From: Hygrophila difformis
Taxonomy: Eukaryota > Streptophyta > Magnoliopsida > Lamiales > Acanthaceae
NCBI GenBank assembly: GCA_030278955.1
Contig: JAOANR010000003.1
Coordinates: forward strand, 26,861,227 to 26,925,226
Reading direction: 5' to 3'
DNA length: 64,000 bases
Each line of letters begins with the position of its first letter. Within the stretch, counting starts at the first letter, position 1. The notes beneath the pieces were generated by a model that was given only the letters and a program-made list of their open reading frames with translations, did no database searches and was not told the origin of the DNA. Positions 34,040 through 44,932 of the stretch are shown here, one piece after another. A program made the translations under genes and the position numbers.

Positions 34040-35995
34040 ATGGCTGTAGCTGCTTATGGATCTTTGGTGTCTCTTATCAATGTCCTCGACAATGTTCACT
34101 ATCGTGCTGAGCTGCACAAAATCCATGTGGACATCAAACTAATTGAATCTCTGCAGGAAGGTGTCGATTCTTTGGTGAACTATGTTGAAGCTCATTCAGA
34201 AAGCCAAGGACAGCTGGATTTATGGAGGCAGATATCCAGAGTTGCCTTTGAAGCGGAGGAAATGTTTGACCTCCATGTTGTCGATCAAATTCAGCTCAGA
34301 TCTCAAGGAGAGAAAGGTGATCTGGGCTTCTTAGCTTTCAACCAAGACGTGGAGAGACTTATCCAACAAGTTGACTTCATCAAGAAACGTCTTTTAGTGG
34401 TCCAAGAGGTGCGGGAAGATGCTCTTCAAACTGGAAAGCAACCCAGAATCGCCACCCACCCTGGCCGTGGTTCATCATCGACTGTTTTTTCCAGTGGCAA
34501 GAGCAAGAGTACCATGGTGGGATTTGAAGAACATAAGCTCCGGATCTTGGATCTACTGACAAGTGACCAACGCGATCTCCAAATTATCCCCATCGTGGGC
34601 ATGGGGGGTATCGGTAAGACCACATTGGCTCAAAATGTTTATAATGATGCTCTTATTGTTGAACGCTTTGATTTGCGCATTTGGCTTACAATATCTCAAG
34701 TATATAATGTCCATAAAATTCTTTTGGGCCTTGTGAACGATGGGAATGTTAAAAATGAGGGTGGAAATGATTTCCGTGAGCTGGGAAAGGCTTTGTATCA
34801 AAAATTATATGGAAGAAGGTACTTAATTGTCATGGATGATATGTGGGGTATTGAAGGTTGGTATGATTTAAGAATGTTGTTCCCAAATAATGCCAATGGC
34901 AGTCGGGTTATGATGACTACTAGGCTCGCAGATTTGGGAACTTCTTTGGGCTGTCATGATTCATATAAGTTGCCATTCTTGGATGAGGATAATAGTTGGA
35001 AATTATTTTGTCAAACAATATTTGCACAGGATGTATGCCCTTATCCTGATTTTGAGAAAATTGGGAGATCAATTTCAGGAAGTTGCACAGGTCTTCCTCT
35101 AGAAATTGTGGTAATCGGGAGCCACCTTGCCAATTCTGACATGACAAAAGAATCTTGGGAGTTTGTTGCTGAGAGTTTGAAGTCCTTGGGTGATATACAA
35201 GATTATCAACAGCACTGCATGGAGGTGTTGTATTTAAGCTACAAGAAATTGCCTATTCATCTCAAAGTGTACTTCCTTCATATGAGAGTTTTCCAAGAAG
35301 ATGAAAAGATCTTTCCGCTAGACCTAATTGAACAATGGAGCGCAGAGGGATACATCAAACCTGACCACAGTAGAGATTTGTTGGATATTGGAAAGAATTA
35401 TCTCAACGATCTTATTGCTAGAAATCTAATTGCCAGGGAGATTGATTATGCAATCTTTATAGCTGCTTTTCCAGATGGGTTTCTAAGCGTATGCATGCAC
35501 GACCTTTTTCGAGAGTTGTGCTTAAAAGAATGGGAGAAAGAACAATTCACATGTTCTCCCAAACGCCAATTCTTTGAATTAAGTCCAACTAATGCACAAG
35601 ATTGTTGCTTCTACTGTGGGACATCACACCAAGCTGCTGAAGCAACAAATCTCCTTGAGTGCGTTGTTATCTCCCATACAACATCAACAATAGTAAGTCT
35701 TGTCATTTGCAAAGATTGTGATATGAAGTACTCAGAGATTAAAGGACCAAGATTAGTGAAGGTGGCAAGCATTGATGAAAATGATGATGTTGGAAATGGT
35801 AATCTCAGAAATGAACTCGTGCTCCCTACTCAAGTTACACGATGTCATTTGGAAAGTGTGTCTCCTTGTATGATAACACTACTTTGGAACCTTCAAACTT
35901 TATCATTTTCGAGATCATCATCTGGATCATCAATTGTTCTACCACTTGAAATATGGGAGCTCTCACAACTCAGGTGTTGGTCCCAGATTACGTAA
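34040..35995 (+). pseudogene. NLR2, 5' part: CC-NB-ARC with LRR cut off by a retrotransposon
   Basis: 645 host codons are followed by six codons of LTR sequence (CWSQIT) and a stop. The host part matches NLR1 closely: the same MAVAAYGS start, P-loop GMGGIGKTT (187-195), LIVMDDMW kinase-2, GLPL and MHD (486-488, preceded by VC), ending at ELSQLR where the LRRs begin. The break is the Sirevirus inserted after 35974. The rest of the gene lies at 44933-45718. As it stands, the sequence could yield a 651-residue CC-NB-ARC protein without most of its LRR region. Truncated NLRs of this type can act as regulators or be autoactive in other systems; whether this one is expressed is unknown. Before insertion the gene would have been about as long as NLR1. 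Confidence 0.9.
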
Positions 35996-36814
35996 AATCT
36001 TGGATTTAGCGCGGTCGTCGAGCAGTAGTTAAAACGACGTGTGAACGATAGTGACTGTGTGAATCAGAGTGTGCAAATCAGTGTAATGCAGCAGAAAGTA
36101 AAGACACGTGATTTGGTAACCCAGTTCGGCCTTCGGCCTACGTTTGGGGGATTCCAATCCAGGCTCTAAACTATCACTCAAAAATCTTAGACCTAAAAAT
36201 TACACAATCAAAACAGATTCTGTTACCAAGACTTCCTCGCTGGTAGACTGATCGTTGTTTGGACTCCCCCACAACCACGATCACCGGACAGCTCGTCCAA
36301 TCCTGTTTCTCCGATTGTTTGAATCCTCAGATCTTGAAACTCAGGTGTAGCAGATGTCCTGAATCAATCCTTCAGATCTCCTTTGAGTTCCTTCACAAGG
36401 CAACTCCAAAAACTTTGAATGAAGAAATTCTTTCAACAAGAAAACTTGTTGAATCGATGTAACACAGACCTCGATGAACGAAATGATCTCTCAAAATGTA
36501 AAACACTCATCAAGGATTTTCCTAACACTCTCAAGAAAATAGAACGATCAAATCTAGAGAGAAAAACCGACTAAGTGTGTAATGTGTGTAAAAGTGAAAG
36601 TTACAACTCAAATCTATTCAAATCTACATACACAGAGTCTAAATACAAGTATATATACACAGAGATACGAATTAGACTCGTGTGGGTCGGTTGGACACGC
36701 GCACAGAAACAGAAACTGTCGCACATGTCTGACTGTAACTGCTTCGGTCGTTCTGTCGTAGTTTCAACAACCATGGAACTACTAAATCTGCACAAGAGCA
36801 CGTTAATAACAACA
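35975..36814 (-). repeat. Sirevirus LTR (3' in element orientation)
   Basis: 840 bp, TGTTGGTCCC...AATAACAACA on the plus strand. It is identical in layout to 44096-44927, with an extra 8 bp near 36625-36640. Confidence 0.95.
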
Positions 36815-36827
36815 ATCTCCCCCACTC
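36815..36827 (-). other. Sirevirus polypurine tract
   Basis: The minus strand reads GAGTGGGGGAGAT directly before the LTR start TGTTGTTATT, the plus-strand primer for reverse transcription. Confidence 0.85.
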
Positions 36828-37266
36828 TTGTGGAGATGATAATTCCATCACCAAAATGGTGTTGAAACTATCTAAGTCCAAAGAGTATAAGAGATCATAT
36901 CAGAGCAAAACAATGTGATACACAAATAGGATGTTACAGAAGAGTCAAAACGATTCAGAAACAACATCCATCAAACATTCAGAGTAGAATCACAGTGCAG
37001 ATATAAAATCATCAGAGCAGATTAAAAAAGCAAGTAGTTCAGCAGTTATCAAGATTACCTAACTATTACAGACCAATAATAGTTCAAATCCAAAAGTTCA
37101 GAAATCATCCAGTCAAAACAGTCATCATCATCAAAAACATCCATCAATATTGTCCAGCAATAAAACATCCAAAAACAATAACCAAAGTTTTGAAATATCG
37201 TTACCCAGTTGTCATCACTACCAGTCAGTACCATCCAACACCATCCATCTCCCCCATGATGGAATA

Positions 37267-38781
37267 TCACTCTTCATCATCAAGAGCAACATCCTCATCA
37301 TCTGCCTGCAAGTCAGAAGCATCAAAAGACAAAGGAAGCATATGAAGAATTTTGAGATTCTCCCTTTTTATAGCCATAGCTTCCTGGCTCCAGGTTGTCA
37401 GCCGTTCGTTCTGACGAAGAATCCGCTGCTTCAGTTGGTGCACAAGTGCAGGACCAGTTAGAGGAGGGCCATTTTTGATGTCATTATGCATGTCCATCAA
37501 GTGTGGTGGTGGTTTGTACTCCTTCAAAGCAACCAAATGCTTTTCCTTGATCTTCACACCAATGGATAGAAGGTATTCGGTAATGAGAGCTGGATAGGGT
37601 AAATTGAGCGTCTTCTTGATTCTCCCAGAGGTGTACCCTAGCATTTGCTTAAGAAGAAAGTATCCAAAATTGATTAGACCCATATGTTTGTCCACACAGA
37701 GTATGAATTTACCCATCATAGTGCTGACTTGAGACTGGTTAGAAGTCGGAAGGATGTTTGCACTACAAAACTGATATAGACAGTAAAACTTCAGTGTTAG
37801 CTCCTTAATACTGAATTTGTTCCGTCCAAAGCTTTTAACCTTCTGGTTAGAAATCTCCAGTGCAGTAGTGAGTGTATCTTCCGGCATCAAATCCAAACAG
37901 TCGCTCATATCATCGTTGGGTGGTAGCTTCAACAACTTCAGAATCACAGCAGGAGTTAGTTCATGAAATTGACCGCGAATGTAAATTTTACCGAACCAAG
38001 CAGAATTAGGAGTGAGGATCTCAGGATGTAAGTTTGCATAAAACTCTCGAACATGACTTGGTGAGTAGTGTGTGAGACCCTTAGCCCAATACGTCAAATG
38101 TCTCTCTTGCAAAAGATCCGAGAAGCCTAAAACGTCATAGTGATTATGCTTGAAAATCTCTTCGGGCTTGAACTCCTTCCCTTTAAGAACTTCCTTCGAA
38201 AAAGTCCTCATGTCTCGCGTGTAGAACTTGAGACTGTAAGCATCTTCGGCTTTCAAAGCAGGAGGGGGTGGCCTTGGTTCCTTTCGTGGTTTCTTCGAAG
38301 TTGTGACTACGGGTGCTGGTGTGGGCGTAGGAGTGGGCTCCTTTCGCTTTCTGGTTGATTTCCTCCGTGGTTCTGGTGTGGTCGCAACAGCAGTAGGACC
38401 TCCAGTTTGCTGTGAAGCAGTAACATCAGCAAGTTCCTCTTGAGTCATGTCGTGCAAACCTTGATTTTGCAGGGGGGAAAGTGGTGGCGTTTGATGCTCA
38501 GCATTGATTTCTCGAACAACTTGATCGACAAATGAGGGATCAATAGTGATTTCGGGGTTAGGGTTAGGCTGATTTTGGGTGTCTGGCGAATTTTGGGGGT
38601 CTGGTTGATTCTCAGTGGGTGGCTGCTCGGAAGTTCCAGCAGCAGCAGGAGGAGGAAGATAAAGAACAGGTGGTAGAACCGAGATAGGTTGGGCGTCCAG
38701 CAGTGACCCAGACGACGAACTCGTCGTGGAGGAGGTAGCGGAGTGAGGAGCGTCGGGATCGTTGGTGGTTGCCATTTTCAA
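37267..38781 (-). CDS. Env-position ORF of the Sirevirus with plant-transposon-type domain
   Basis: 504 codons in the same orientation as gag-pol, starting 300 bp after the pol stop and ending about 440 bp before the 3' LTR. Residues 1-190 are low-complexity (Ser, Pro, Gln, Thr), with basic clusters RRKSTRKRKEP and KKPRKEP that look like nuclear-localisation signals. From about 190 on is a folded-looking domain with VREFYANLHPEI, IYIRGQFHELTPAVI and LKLLKLP, which I recognise as the putative plant transposon protein type (Pfam Transposase_32-like) seen in other plant retroelement ORFs. The C-terminus is acidic. No signal peptide or membrane segment is visible, so it is unlikely to be a true envelope protein. 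Its function is unknown; nuclear import or chromatin targeting is possible but is conjecture. Spliced or subgenomic expression would be needed. Confidence 0.8.
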   Translation of the reverse strand: MKMATTNDPDAPHSATSSTTSSSSGSLLDAQPISVLPPVLYLPPPAAAGTSEQPPTENQPDPQNSPDTQNQPNPNPEITIDPSFVDQVVREINAEHQTPPLSPLQNQGLHDMTQEELADVTASQQTGGPTAVATTPEPRRKSTRKRKEPTPTPTPAPVVTTSKKPRKEPRPPPPALKAEDAYSLKFYTRDMRTFSKEVLKGKEFKPEEIFKHNHYDVLGFSDLLQERHLTYWAKGLTHYSPSHVREFYANLHPEILTPNSAWFGKIYIRGQFHELTPAVILKLLKLPPNDDMSDCLDLMPEDTLTTALEISNQKVKSFGRNKFSIKELTLKFYCLYQFCSANILPTSNQSQVSTMMGKFILCVDKHMGLINFGYFLLKQMLGYTSGRIKKTLNLPYPALITEYLLSIGVKIKEKHLVALKEYKPPPHLMDMHNDIKNGPPLTGPALVHQLKQRILRQNERLTTWSQEAMAIKRENLKILHMLPLSFDASDLQADDEDVALDDEE

Positions 38782-39081
38782 ATTTCTGAAACTTCACTTA
38801 GAGAAAATGGTTAGGGAAAAGCTGTAAGTAAAATGGAGAAGAAGTAGACCTTAAATGGAGAGAGTGGCCGGAAGGGGAAGAGTCGTTCGGCGGTTCAGAG
38901 ACGTGCGACGTGATTGACAAGGTTGCAGCAGTTACAGGCTAGCTGCAGGGGTGCTATGACGTCACAAAAACTGCCGAGTGCAATAATGGTGTTCCGGATA
39001 GGATTTCTCCATTTGGGCTTATGATGGGCCTGCAAAAATATTACTCAAACATGAAATTCGTCAGGCCCAACTGGAAATAGA

Positions 39082-42000
39082 TTAATTATGATAGGAAAGA
39101 CCCAAAGTGCTTCTTAGGCCTTCAAATTTTTCTCCATCTAAAGCTTTGGTTAGGATGTCCGCCCGTTGTTCCAACGACGCTATATGCTCAATCCTGCAAA
39201 CATTATCCTCTACAAGATCTCTAATAAAATGATAACGAATATCAATATGCTTACTCCTACTATGTAAAACAGGATTTTTAGAAATATTTATTGCACTAGT
39301 ATTATCACAGAAAACTAAAAAATCATCCTTATGAATACCGTAGTCCTCGAGTAGTTGCTTCATCCAAAGAAGTTGTGAACAGCAACATGTGGCAGCAATG
39401 TACTCTGCCTCGGCTGTTGATAGAGCTACGATGTTTTGTTTTCTGGAATACCAGCTTACTAGATTGTTTCCCAAGTAGAAGCAGCCGCCAGTGGTAGATC
39501 TCCTGTCGTCACAACAACCTGCCCAATCAGAATCTGTAAATCCAATCAAGTCAAGTGATGACCTTTTCGAAAACCAAATTCCAATATTCATTGTTCCTTT
39601 AACATATCTCATGATCCTCTTTACTGCTTTCATGTGAGACTCCTTAGGATCGGATTGGAACCTTGCACATACACCTACACTAAATGAAATATCTGGTCTT
39701 GTAGCAGTGAGGTACAGTAGACTTCCAATCATACTCCTATAAGTCTTTTGATCCACTGACTTTCCAGTTTCGTCCTTGCTCAGCTTCTCCTGTTGTCCTA
39801 GCGGTGTTCTGACTACTTTAGAATCATCCATGTCAAATTTTTTCAACATGTTTCTAGCATACTTCTCTTGACACAGAAAAATACCATCAGCCTCTTGCTT
39901 AACCTGTAATCCCAAAAAGTAGTGTAATTCTCCCATCATAGACATCTCAAACTCTGATTTCATAGCATCAACAAATTCCTTTCTGAGTTTGACTGAAGTC
40001 GATCCAAAAATGATGTCGTCAACATACACTTGAGCTATCGTTAAGTGGTCGTTCTGACGCTTCACAAACAACGTCTTGTCTGCATTTCCTCTCTTAAATC
40101 CATTGTCCACCAAATACTTTGACAATCTTTCATACCAGGCTCTGGGTGCCTGCTTTAATCCGTATAAGGCTCCTTTGACTCGATAAACATGATTTGGATA
40201 CTTCGGGTCTTCAAATCCAATCGGTTGTGCAACATAAATCTCTTCCTTGATTTTACCATTAAGGAAAGCTGTTTTGATATCCATTTGGTACAGCTTCAAA
40301 TTCAAAGAGCACGCAATTGCAAGAAGTATCCTTACGGCTTCCATCCTTGCCACGGGAGCAAATGTTTCGCCATAATCCAAGCCTTCAATTTGGGTATAAC
40401 CTTGTGCAACTAGCCTTGCTTTATTTCTTATGATATTGCCTTTCTCATCCGTTTTATTCCTGTAAACCCATTTCGTTCCAATAATGTTGGCGTTCTGCGG
40501 TGGTTCTGTCAACTCCCAGACAGCATTCCTCTCAAATTGCAGTAGCTCGTCTTGCATTGCAGCAATCCAGTACTCATCTTTCAACGCCTCAGATGTATTC
40601 TTTGGTTCAACCATAGAAACAAAACAATTGTAGCTTGCTAGATCTTTGAAATTAATCTCTTTATGTCTAGTCTGTCTCTGACCTTGTGGATCTCCAATAA
40701 TATCCTGTGTTGAATGATGTTTATTCACTCTAGAACCTTTTCTCTTGTTCTGAATTTCAGACGGTGGTTCTGTTGTAGTCTCGACAACAGTGTCTGTATC
40801 AGTATCCTTTTCTGGTTCAGAATCTTTATCAGGGCCTCTATCTGGAACATTAGGACTAGCATGTTCTTCTTCAGTGACAGATTGCTCAGCAGCATTAGCA
40901 TTCTCATGATTTTGAGTAAGAGGTAACTCATCATCATCTACCCTGTTTCTTAATAGATCAAGATCCTCAAAGAGAACATTAGTAGATTCAATAACCTTCT
41001 TATCACTAGTAAGATAAACACGATATGCTTTGGAATTATTAGAATAACCAATGAAATATCCATCCAAAGATTTATAATCAAACTTATGCAATTGATTTCT
41101 ATCATTTAAAACATGACATTTGCATCCAAAAACATGAAAGTATTTTACCGTGGGAGTTTTACCGTTCCAAAGTTGATAAGGTGTGCAGTTGGAGTGTGGT
41201 CTCAACAACACTCGGTTGATGATATGACAGGCAGTGTTAATAGCTTCCGCCCAAAATCTTTTGCTTAATGAGCTGGTGTGAAGCATTGATCTAGCCATCT
41301 CTTGCAATGTTCGGTTCTTCCTTTCAGCAACACCATTTTGCTGTGGTGTTTTGGGGGCTGAGTACTCATGTGTAATTCCATTGTCGTCGCAATAACGATC
41401 GAACGACTGATTCTCGAATTCCTTGCCATGATCGGTTCGGATTCGTGCAATCTTCCTTTGCTTCTCATTCATGAGTCTTTTACTCAGGGCCTCAAAGTAC
41501 TCAAAAGTCTCATCTTTTGACCTAAGAAAGAAAACCCAACAATATCTAGAGAAATCATCAACACATACAAAAATATACCTTTTACCATTTAAGCTCTCCA
41601 CTTCGGTTGGACCCATAAGATCCATATGTATCAGGTCGAGGCATTCTTTTGTTTTAATATCATCAGTCTTCTTATGTCTCGATCTGGTTTGCTTTCCTTT
41701 GGCGCAATCTCTGCAGATGGTTTCATCGTTCTTCTGTAGTTGCGGCAACCCGCGAACAGCATTCGAGTTACTTAGTTTATGCAGTGACTGAAAGTTAAGG
41801 TGTCCAAGTCGCTTGTGCCATAGAGTAGTCTGATCATCCTTGGTCAGTAGAATCCGTGGAATATCATCCTTCAAGATGTAGCAATTATTCTTGCTACGGC
41901 CTCCCATCATAACAATCTCATTTTGATCATTATATACTATGCATCTATGTTTAGTAAACCTAACCTCCAGATCTTCATCACAAAGTTGACTAATAGAGAT

Positions 42001-44034
42001 AAGGTTAGTAGTAAGACCATTTACATAGAATATTCTAGAGAGTTTAGAAAGAGTAACATCCTTAGATTTACCATAACCCGCAATTTTGCTTTTTGTACCA
42101 TCTCCATACATAACGGCTCCACAATCTTTTTCAGTAAAGTTGTCTAAGACATCTTTTCTTCCCGTCATATGCCTTGAACATCCCGAATCGAAGTACCATT
42201 TTTCGTTTCGATGTCGTTCCTGCACCGAAAGAACTACAAAACAGGCAGAATCTTTATTATTATTAGTTTTACCTTTAGGTATCCATGCCTTCTGCATTCT
42301 GAATTTCTTTCGAAGCTCTTGATCAGGCCATACGACTGGTCTTCCATTCATAAGATCTCTTAGAATCCGCATGCATGTCTCAGCTGTGTGTCCAGGCAGA
42401 TTGCAGTACAGGCAGTCCTTCTGTCGTCTGGACGATTCTCCGACTATCAGCTCAGGTGGTGAATCAGTAGTTGAAGTGAGGAAACCTCCACTTGTAAACT
42501 TTGTTTTGCTAGGAGTGCTTTGCTTCTTATAGCCTAAACCTGTTTGATCACCAATACGTTTTCCCATAGATAAAACTTCATCAAGTTGATTTTTACCTTT
42601 AGATACCTTTTGAAGTTCATTGTTCTTTGCTTTGAGATCATCAAACTCTTTCTCCATAACATGAATTCTGCTTTTAAGAGTGTTGTTCTCCTTTTGCAAG
42701 TTTTCATTCTTTTCAACCTCAAGATCATAAGCAATTCCGACGTCTGCCAGTTGTCCTAACAACTTCTTATTTTCCCGAACAGCAACTTCAAAATCCTCTT
42801 TGAGTTCGTTGTAATCAGCAAGTAATTGGTCGTACTCATCATCGCTTTCACCTGAATCAGAATCACAATTATTAGGTGAAAAACATATTGACTTGACAAT
42901 ACCTTTTATAGTAGGACTTGTTTCTCTTAGAGTGAATGCAACGACTTCATCAGAATCTGAATTCTGTGCTTCAGTGGTTCTGTCATCGTCTTGATCACCT
43001 AGAGTAGCCTGCAGTGCCTTCTTTTCTCGCATTTCCTTTCTTTTGGCTGTGGCACATTCAGATCGAACATGTCCTTGGCCTCCACATTCATAGCAAATCA
43101 CCGAGGCAAACTTGTCCGGCTTGTCATAGTCCTTCTTCTTGTTGTTGAAACGATCAACTTTGCTGCTATCCTTTCTTTTGAAGTCTCTGCGAGGTGGTCT
43201 GTCCGTCGTCGGAACATCGTTGGAACTGCGACCTTGCTGTTTGTAGAATTTCTTTGTACGTCTGTCTTGCAACATCTTTGCCACTTTTCTGGAAATATAA
43301 GATACATCGTCTTCAGAGGAGTTTCCAGAATCTTCTTCTTCCACATTGAGAGCAATACTCCTTGTTGATTCTTCTTCAAGATGATTCATCTCGTATGTTT
43401 GAAGAATTCCCACTAAGCCATCCAAGGTAATGGTGTTCAACTTATCCAATTCTTCCAATGTTGCAACCTTCGGAGCATACTTCTTGGTAAGAGTCCTCAA
43501 CATCTTTCGAACCAATTTTTGATTATCATAAATCAATCCCAAGGAATAGGCTTGATTTACAATATCTTTGAACCTCCCGTAATAGACCGAAATAGATTCA
43601 TCCTTGTTCATCTTCAAATTCTCGAACATGGTTTCAACTCGCTGTAATTTGGTAGCCCGAACATCTTCAGAACCCTCATACATAACCTCTAGAGTCCTCC
43701 ATGCGTCATGAGCCAGTGTGTGGTTTGTGACTAGCTGGAACTGCGTTTCGTCCATGGCGCTAAAAATCGCATTTAAGGCCGTATAATTCCCTTTCTTGGC
43801 ATCTTTTTCAGCTTGAGTATATTCATCCTTCGTTGCCGGTCGACTTCCAGGTGGATCCGTAGAACCATCAGCTGTAGCTCGTGGTCGAGTGGGTGGTTGC
43901 CAGGCTGTCTCGACTGCGTCCCAAACATCATCTCCAAGTGCCATAAGATGGATTTTCATCCGAGTTCTCCAATATCTATAATTCGTGCCATCGAACAATG
44001 GTGGTCTTGACAAAGAAGCGCCTTCTCTATTCAT
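39082..44034 (-). CDS. Gag-pol polyprotein of the Sirevirus
   Basis: 1,650 codons without interruption. In order: a Gag domain of the copia UBN2 type; a CX2CX4HX4C knuckle near residue 315 (CYECGGQGHVRSEC); a coiled-coil-like acidic stretch (about 390-500); a second knuckle near 543 (CLYCNLPGHTAETC); aspartic protease DSGCSRHM near 615; GAG-pre-integrase LWHKRLGHL; an integrase core with Asp near 806 (HMDLMGP), Asp near 866 (RTDHGKEF) and Glu near 901 (NGVAERKNR); reverse transcriptase with MDIKTAFLNG and YVDD near 1338; and RNase H with STAEAEYIA and DNTSAINISKNP near 1540. All catalytic motifs look intact. The start Met lies about 60 bp after the LTR, and no frameshift separates gag from pol. 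Confidence 0.95.
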   Translation of the reverse strand: MNREGASLSRPPLFDGTNYRYWRTRMKIHLMALGDDVWDAVETAWQPPTRPRATADGSTDPPGSRPATKDEYTQAEKDAKKGNYTALNAIFSAMDETQFQLVTNHTLAHDAWRTLEVMYEGSEDVRATKLQRVETMFENLKMNKDESISVYYGRFKDIVNQAYSLGLIYDNQKLVRKMLRTLTKKYAPKVATLEELDKLNTITLDGLVGILQTYEMNHLEEESTRSIALNVEEEDSGNSSEDDVSYISRKVAKMLQDRRTKKFYKQQGRSSNDVPTTDRPPRRDFKRKDSSKVDRFNNKKKDYDKPDKFASVICYECGGQGHVRSECATAKRKEMREKKALQATLGDQDDDRTTEAQNSDSDEVVAFTLRETSPTIKGIVKSICFSPNNCDSDSGESDDEYDQLLADYNELKEDFEVAVRENKKLLGQLADVGIAYDLEVEKNENLQKENNTLKSRIHVMEKEFDDLKAKNNELQKVSKGKNQLDEVLSMGKRIGDQTGLGYKKQSTPSKTKFTSGGFLTSTTDSPPELIVGESSRRQKDCLYCNLPGHTAETCMRILRDLMNGRPVVWPDQELRKKFRMQKAWIPKGKTNNNKDSACFVVLSVQERHRNEKWYFDSGCSRHMTGRKDVLDNFTEKDCGAVMYGDGTKSKIAGYGKSKDVTLSKLSRIFYVNGLTTNLISISQLCDEDLEVRFTKHRCIVYNDQNEIVMMGGRSKNNCYILKDDIPRILLTKDDQTTLWHKRLGHLNFQSLHKLSNSNAVRGLPQLQKNDETICRDCAKGKQTRSRHKKTDDIKTKECLDLIHMDLMGPTEVESLNGKRYIFVCVDDFSRYCWVFFLRSKDETFEYFEALSKRLMNEKQRKIARIRTDHGKEFENQSFDRYCDDNGITHEYSAPKTPQQNGVAERKNRTLQEMARSMLHTSSLSKRFWAEAINTACHIINRVLLRPHSNCTPYQLWNGKTPTVKYFHVFGCKCHVLNDRNQLHKFDYKSLDGYFIGYSNNSKAYRVYLTSDKKVIESTNVLFEDLDLLRNRVDDDELPLTQNHENANAAEQSVTEEEHASPNVPDRGPDKDSEPEKDTDTDTVVETTTEPPSEIQNKRKGSRVNKHHSTQDIIGDPQGQRQTRHKEINFKDLASYNCFVSMVEPKNTSEALKDEYWIAAMQDELLQFERNAVWELTEPPQNANIIGTKWVYRNKTDEKGNIIRNKARLVAQGYTQIEGLDYGETFAPVARMEAVRILLAIACSLNLKLYQMDIKTAFLNGKIKEEIYVAQPIGFEDPKYPNHVYRVKGALYGLKQAPRAWYERLSKYLVDNGFKRGNADKTLFVKRQNDHLTIAQVYVDDIIFGSTSVKLRKEFVDAMKSEFEMSMMGELHYFLGLQVKQEADGIFLCQEKYARNMLKKFDMDDSKVVRTPLGQQEKLSKDETGKSVDQKTYRSMIGSLLYLTATRPDISFSVGVCARFQSDPKESHMKAVKRIMRYVKGTMNIGIWFSKRSSLDLIGFTDSDWAGCCDDRRSTTGGCFYLGNNLVSWYSRKQNIVALSTAEAEYIAATCCCSQLLWMKQLLEDYGIHKDDFLVFCDNTSAINISKNPVLHSRSKHIDIRYHFIRDLVEDNVCRIEHIASLEQRADILTKALDGEKFEGLRSTLGLSYHN

Positions 44035-44081
44035 CTTTCCAAGAAATTTTTCAGATCGCCTCTACTATATCAGAGTCTGCC

Positions 44082-44093
44082 GCTCTGATACCA
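44082..44093 (-). other. Sirevirus primer binding site (tRNA-iMet)
   Basis: The minus strand reads TGGTATCAGAGC, complementary to the 3' end of initiator tRNA-Met, the usual primer of plant Ty1/copia elements. Confidence 0.92.
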
Positions 44094-44095
44094 AG

Positions 44096-44927
44096 TGTTG
44101 GTCCCAGATTACGTAAAATCTTGGATTTAGCGCGGTCGTCGAGCAGTAGTTAAAACGACGTGTGAACGATAGTGAGTGTGTGAATCAGAGTGTGCAAATC
44201 AGTGTAATGCAGCAGAAAGTAAAGACACGTGATTTGGTAACCCAGTTCGGCCTTCGGCCTACGTCTGGGGGATTCCAATCCAGGCTCTAAACTATCACTC
44301 AAAAATCTTAGACCTAAAAATTACACAATCAAAACAGATTCTGTTACCAAGACTTCCTCGCTGGTAGACTGATCGTTGTTTGGACTCCCCCACAACCACG
44401 ATCACCGGACAGCTCGTCCAATCCTGTTTCTCCGATTGTTTGAATCCTCAGATCTTGAAACTCAGGTGTAGCAGATGTCCTGAATCAATCCTTCAGATCT
44501 CCTTTGAGTTCCTTCACAAGGCAACTCCAAAAACTTTGAATGAAGAAATTCTTTCAACAAGAAAACTTGTTGAATCGATGTAACACAGACCTCGATGAAC
44601 GAAATGATCTCTCAAAATGTAAAACACTCATCAAGGATTTTCCTAACACTCTCAAGAAAATAGAACGATCAAATCTAGAGAGAAAAACCGACTAAGTGTG
44701 TAATGTGTGTAAAAGTGAAAGTTACAACTCAAATCTATTCAAATCTAGAGTCTAAATACAAGTATATATACACAGAGATACGAATTAGACTCGTGTGGGT
44801 CGGTTGGACACGCGCACAGAAACAGAAACTGTCGCACATGTCTGACTGTAACTGCTTCGGTCGTTCTGTCGTAGTTTCAACAACCATGGAACTACTAAAT
44901 CTGCACAAGAGCACGTTAATAACAACA
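44096..44927 (-). repeat. Sirevirus LTR (5' in element orientation)
   Basis: 832 bp, the partner of 35975-36814. The primer site sits two bases inside it, so transcription runs leftward from here. Confidence 0.95.
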
Positions 44928-44932
44928 TCAGG

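Larger units (their letters stand above)
35975..44927 (-). mobile_element. Sirevirus-type Ty1/copia retrotransposon inserted in NLR2
   Basis: A complete element of 8,953 bp: LTRs at 35975-36814 and 44096-44927, primer site 44082-44093, polypurine tract 36815-36827, an open gag-pol frame, and a second ORF between pol and the 3' LTR. TCAGG is duplicated at 35970-35974 and 44928-44932. Reading the LTRs against each other, I see two substitutions and one 8-bp indel. Size, single gag-pol frame, pol motifs such as EFEMSMMGELHYFLGLQVKQ, and an extra ORF in the env position place it with the Sireviruses. It is potentially autonomous, pending expression. Confidence 0.93.

Noticed and set aside
39082..44034. 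Antisense frames within gag-pol (for example 41471-41791, 43069-43368)
   Set aside because: Shadows of the intact 1,650-codon frame.
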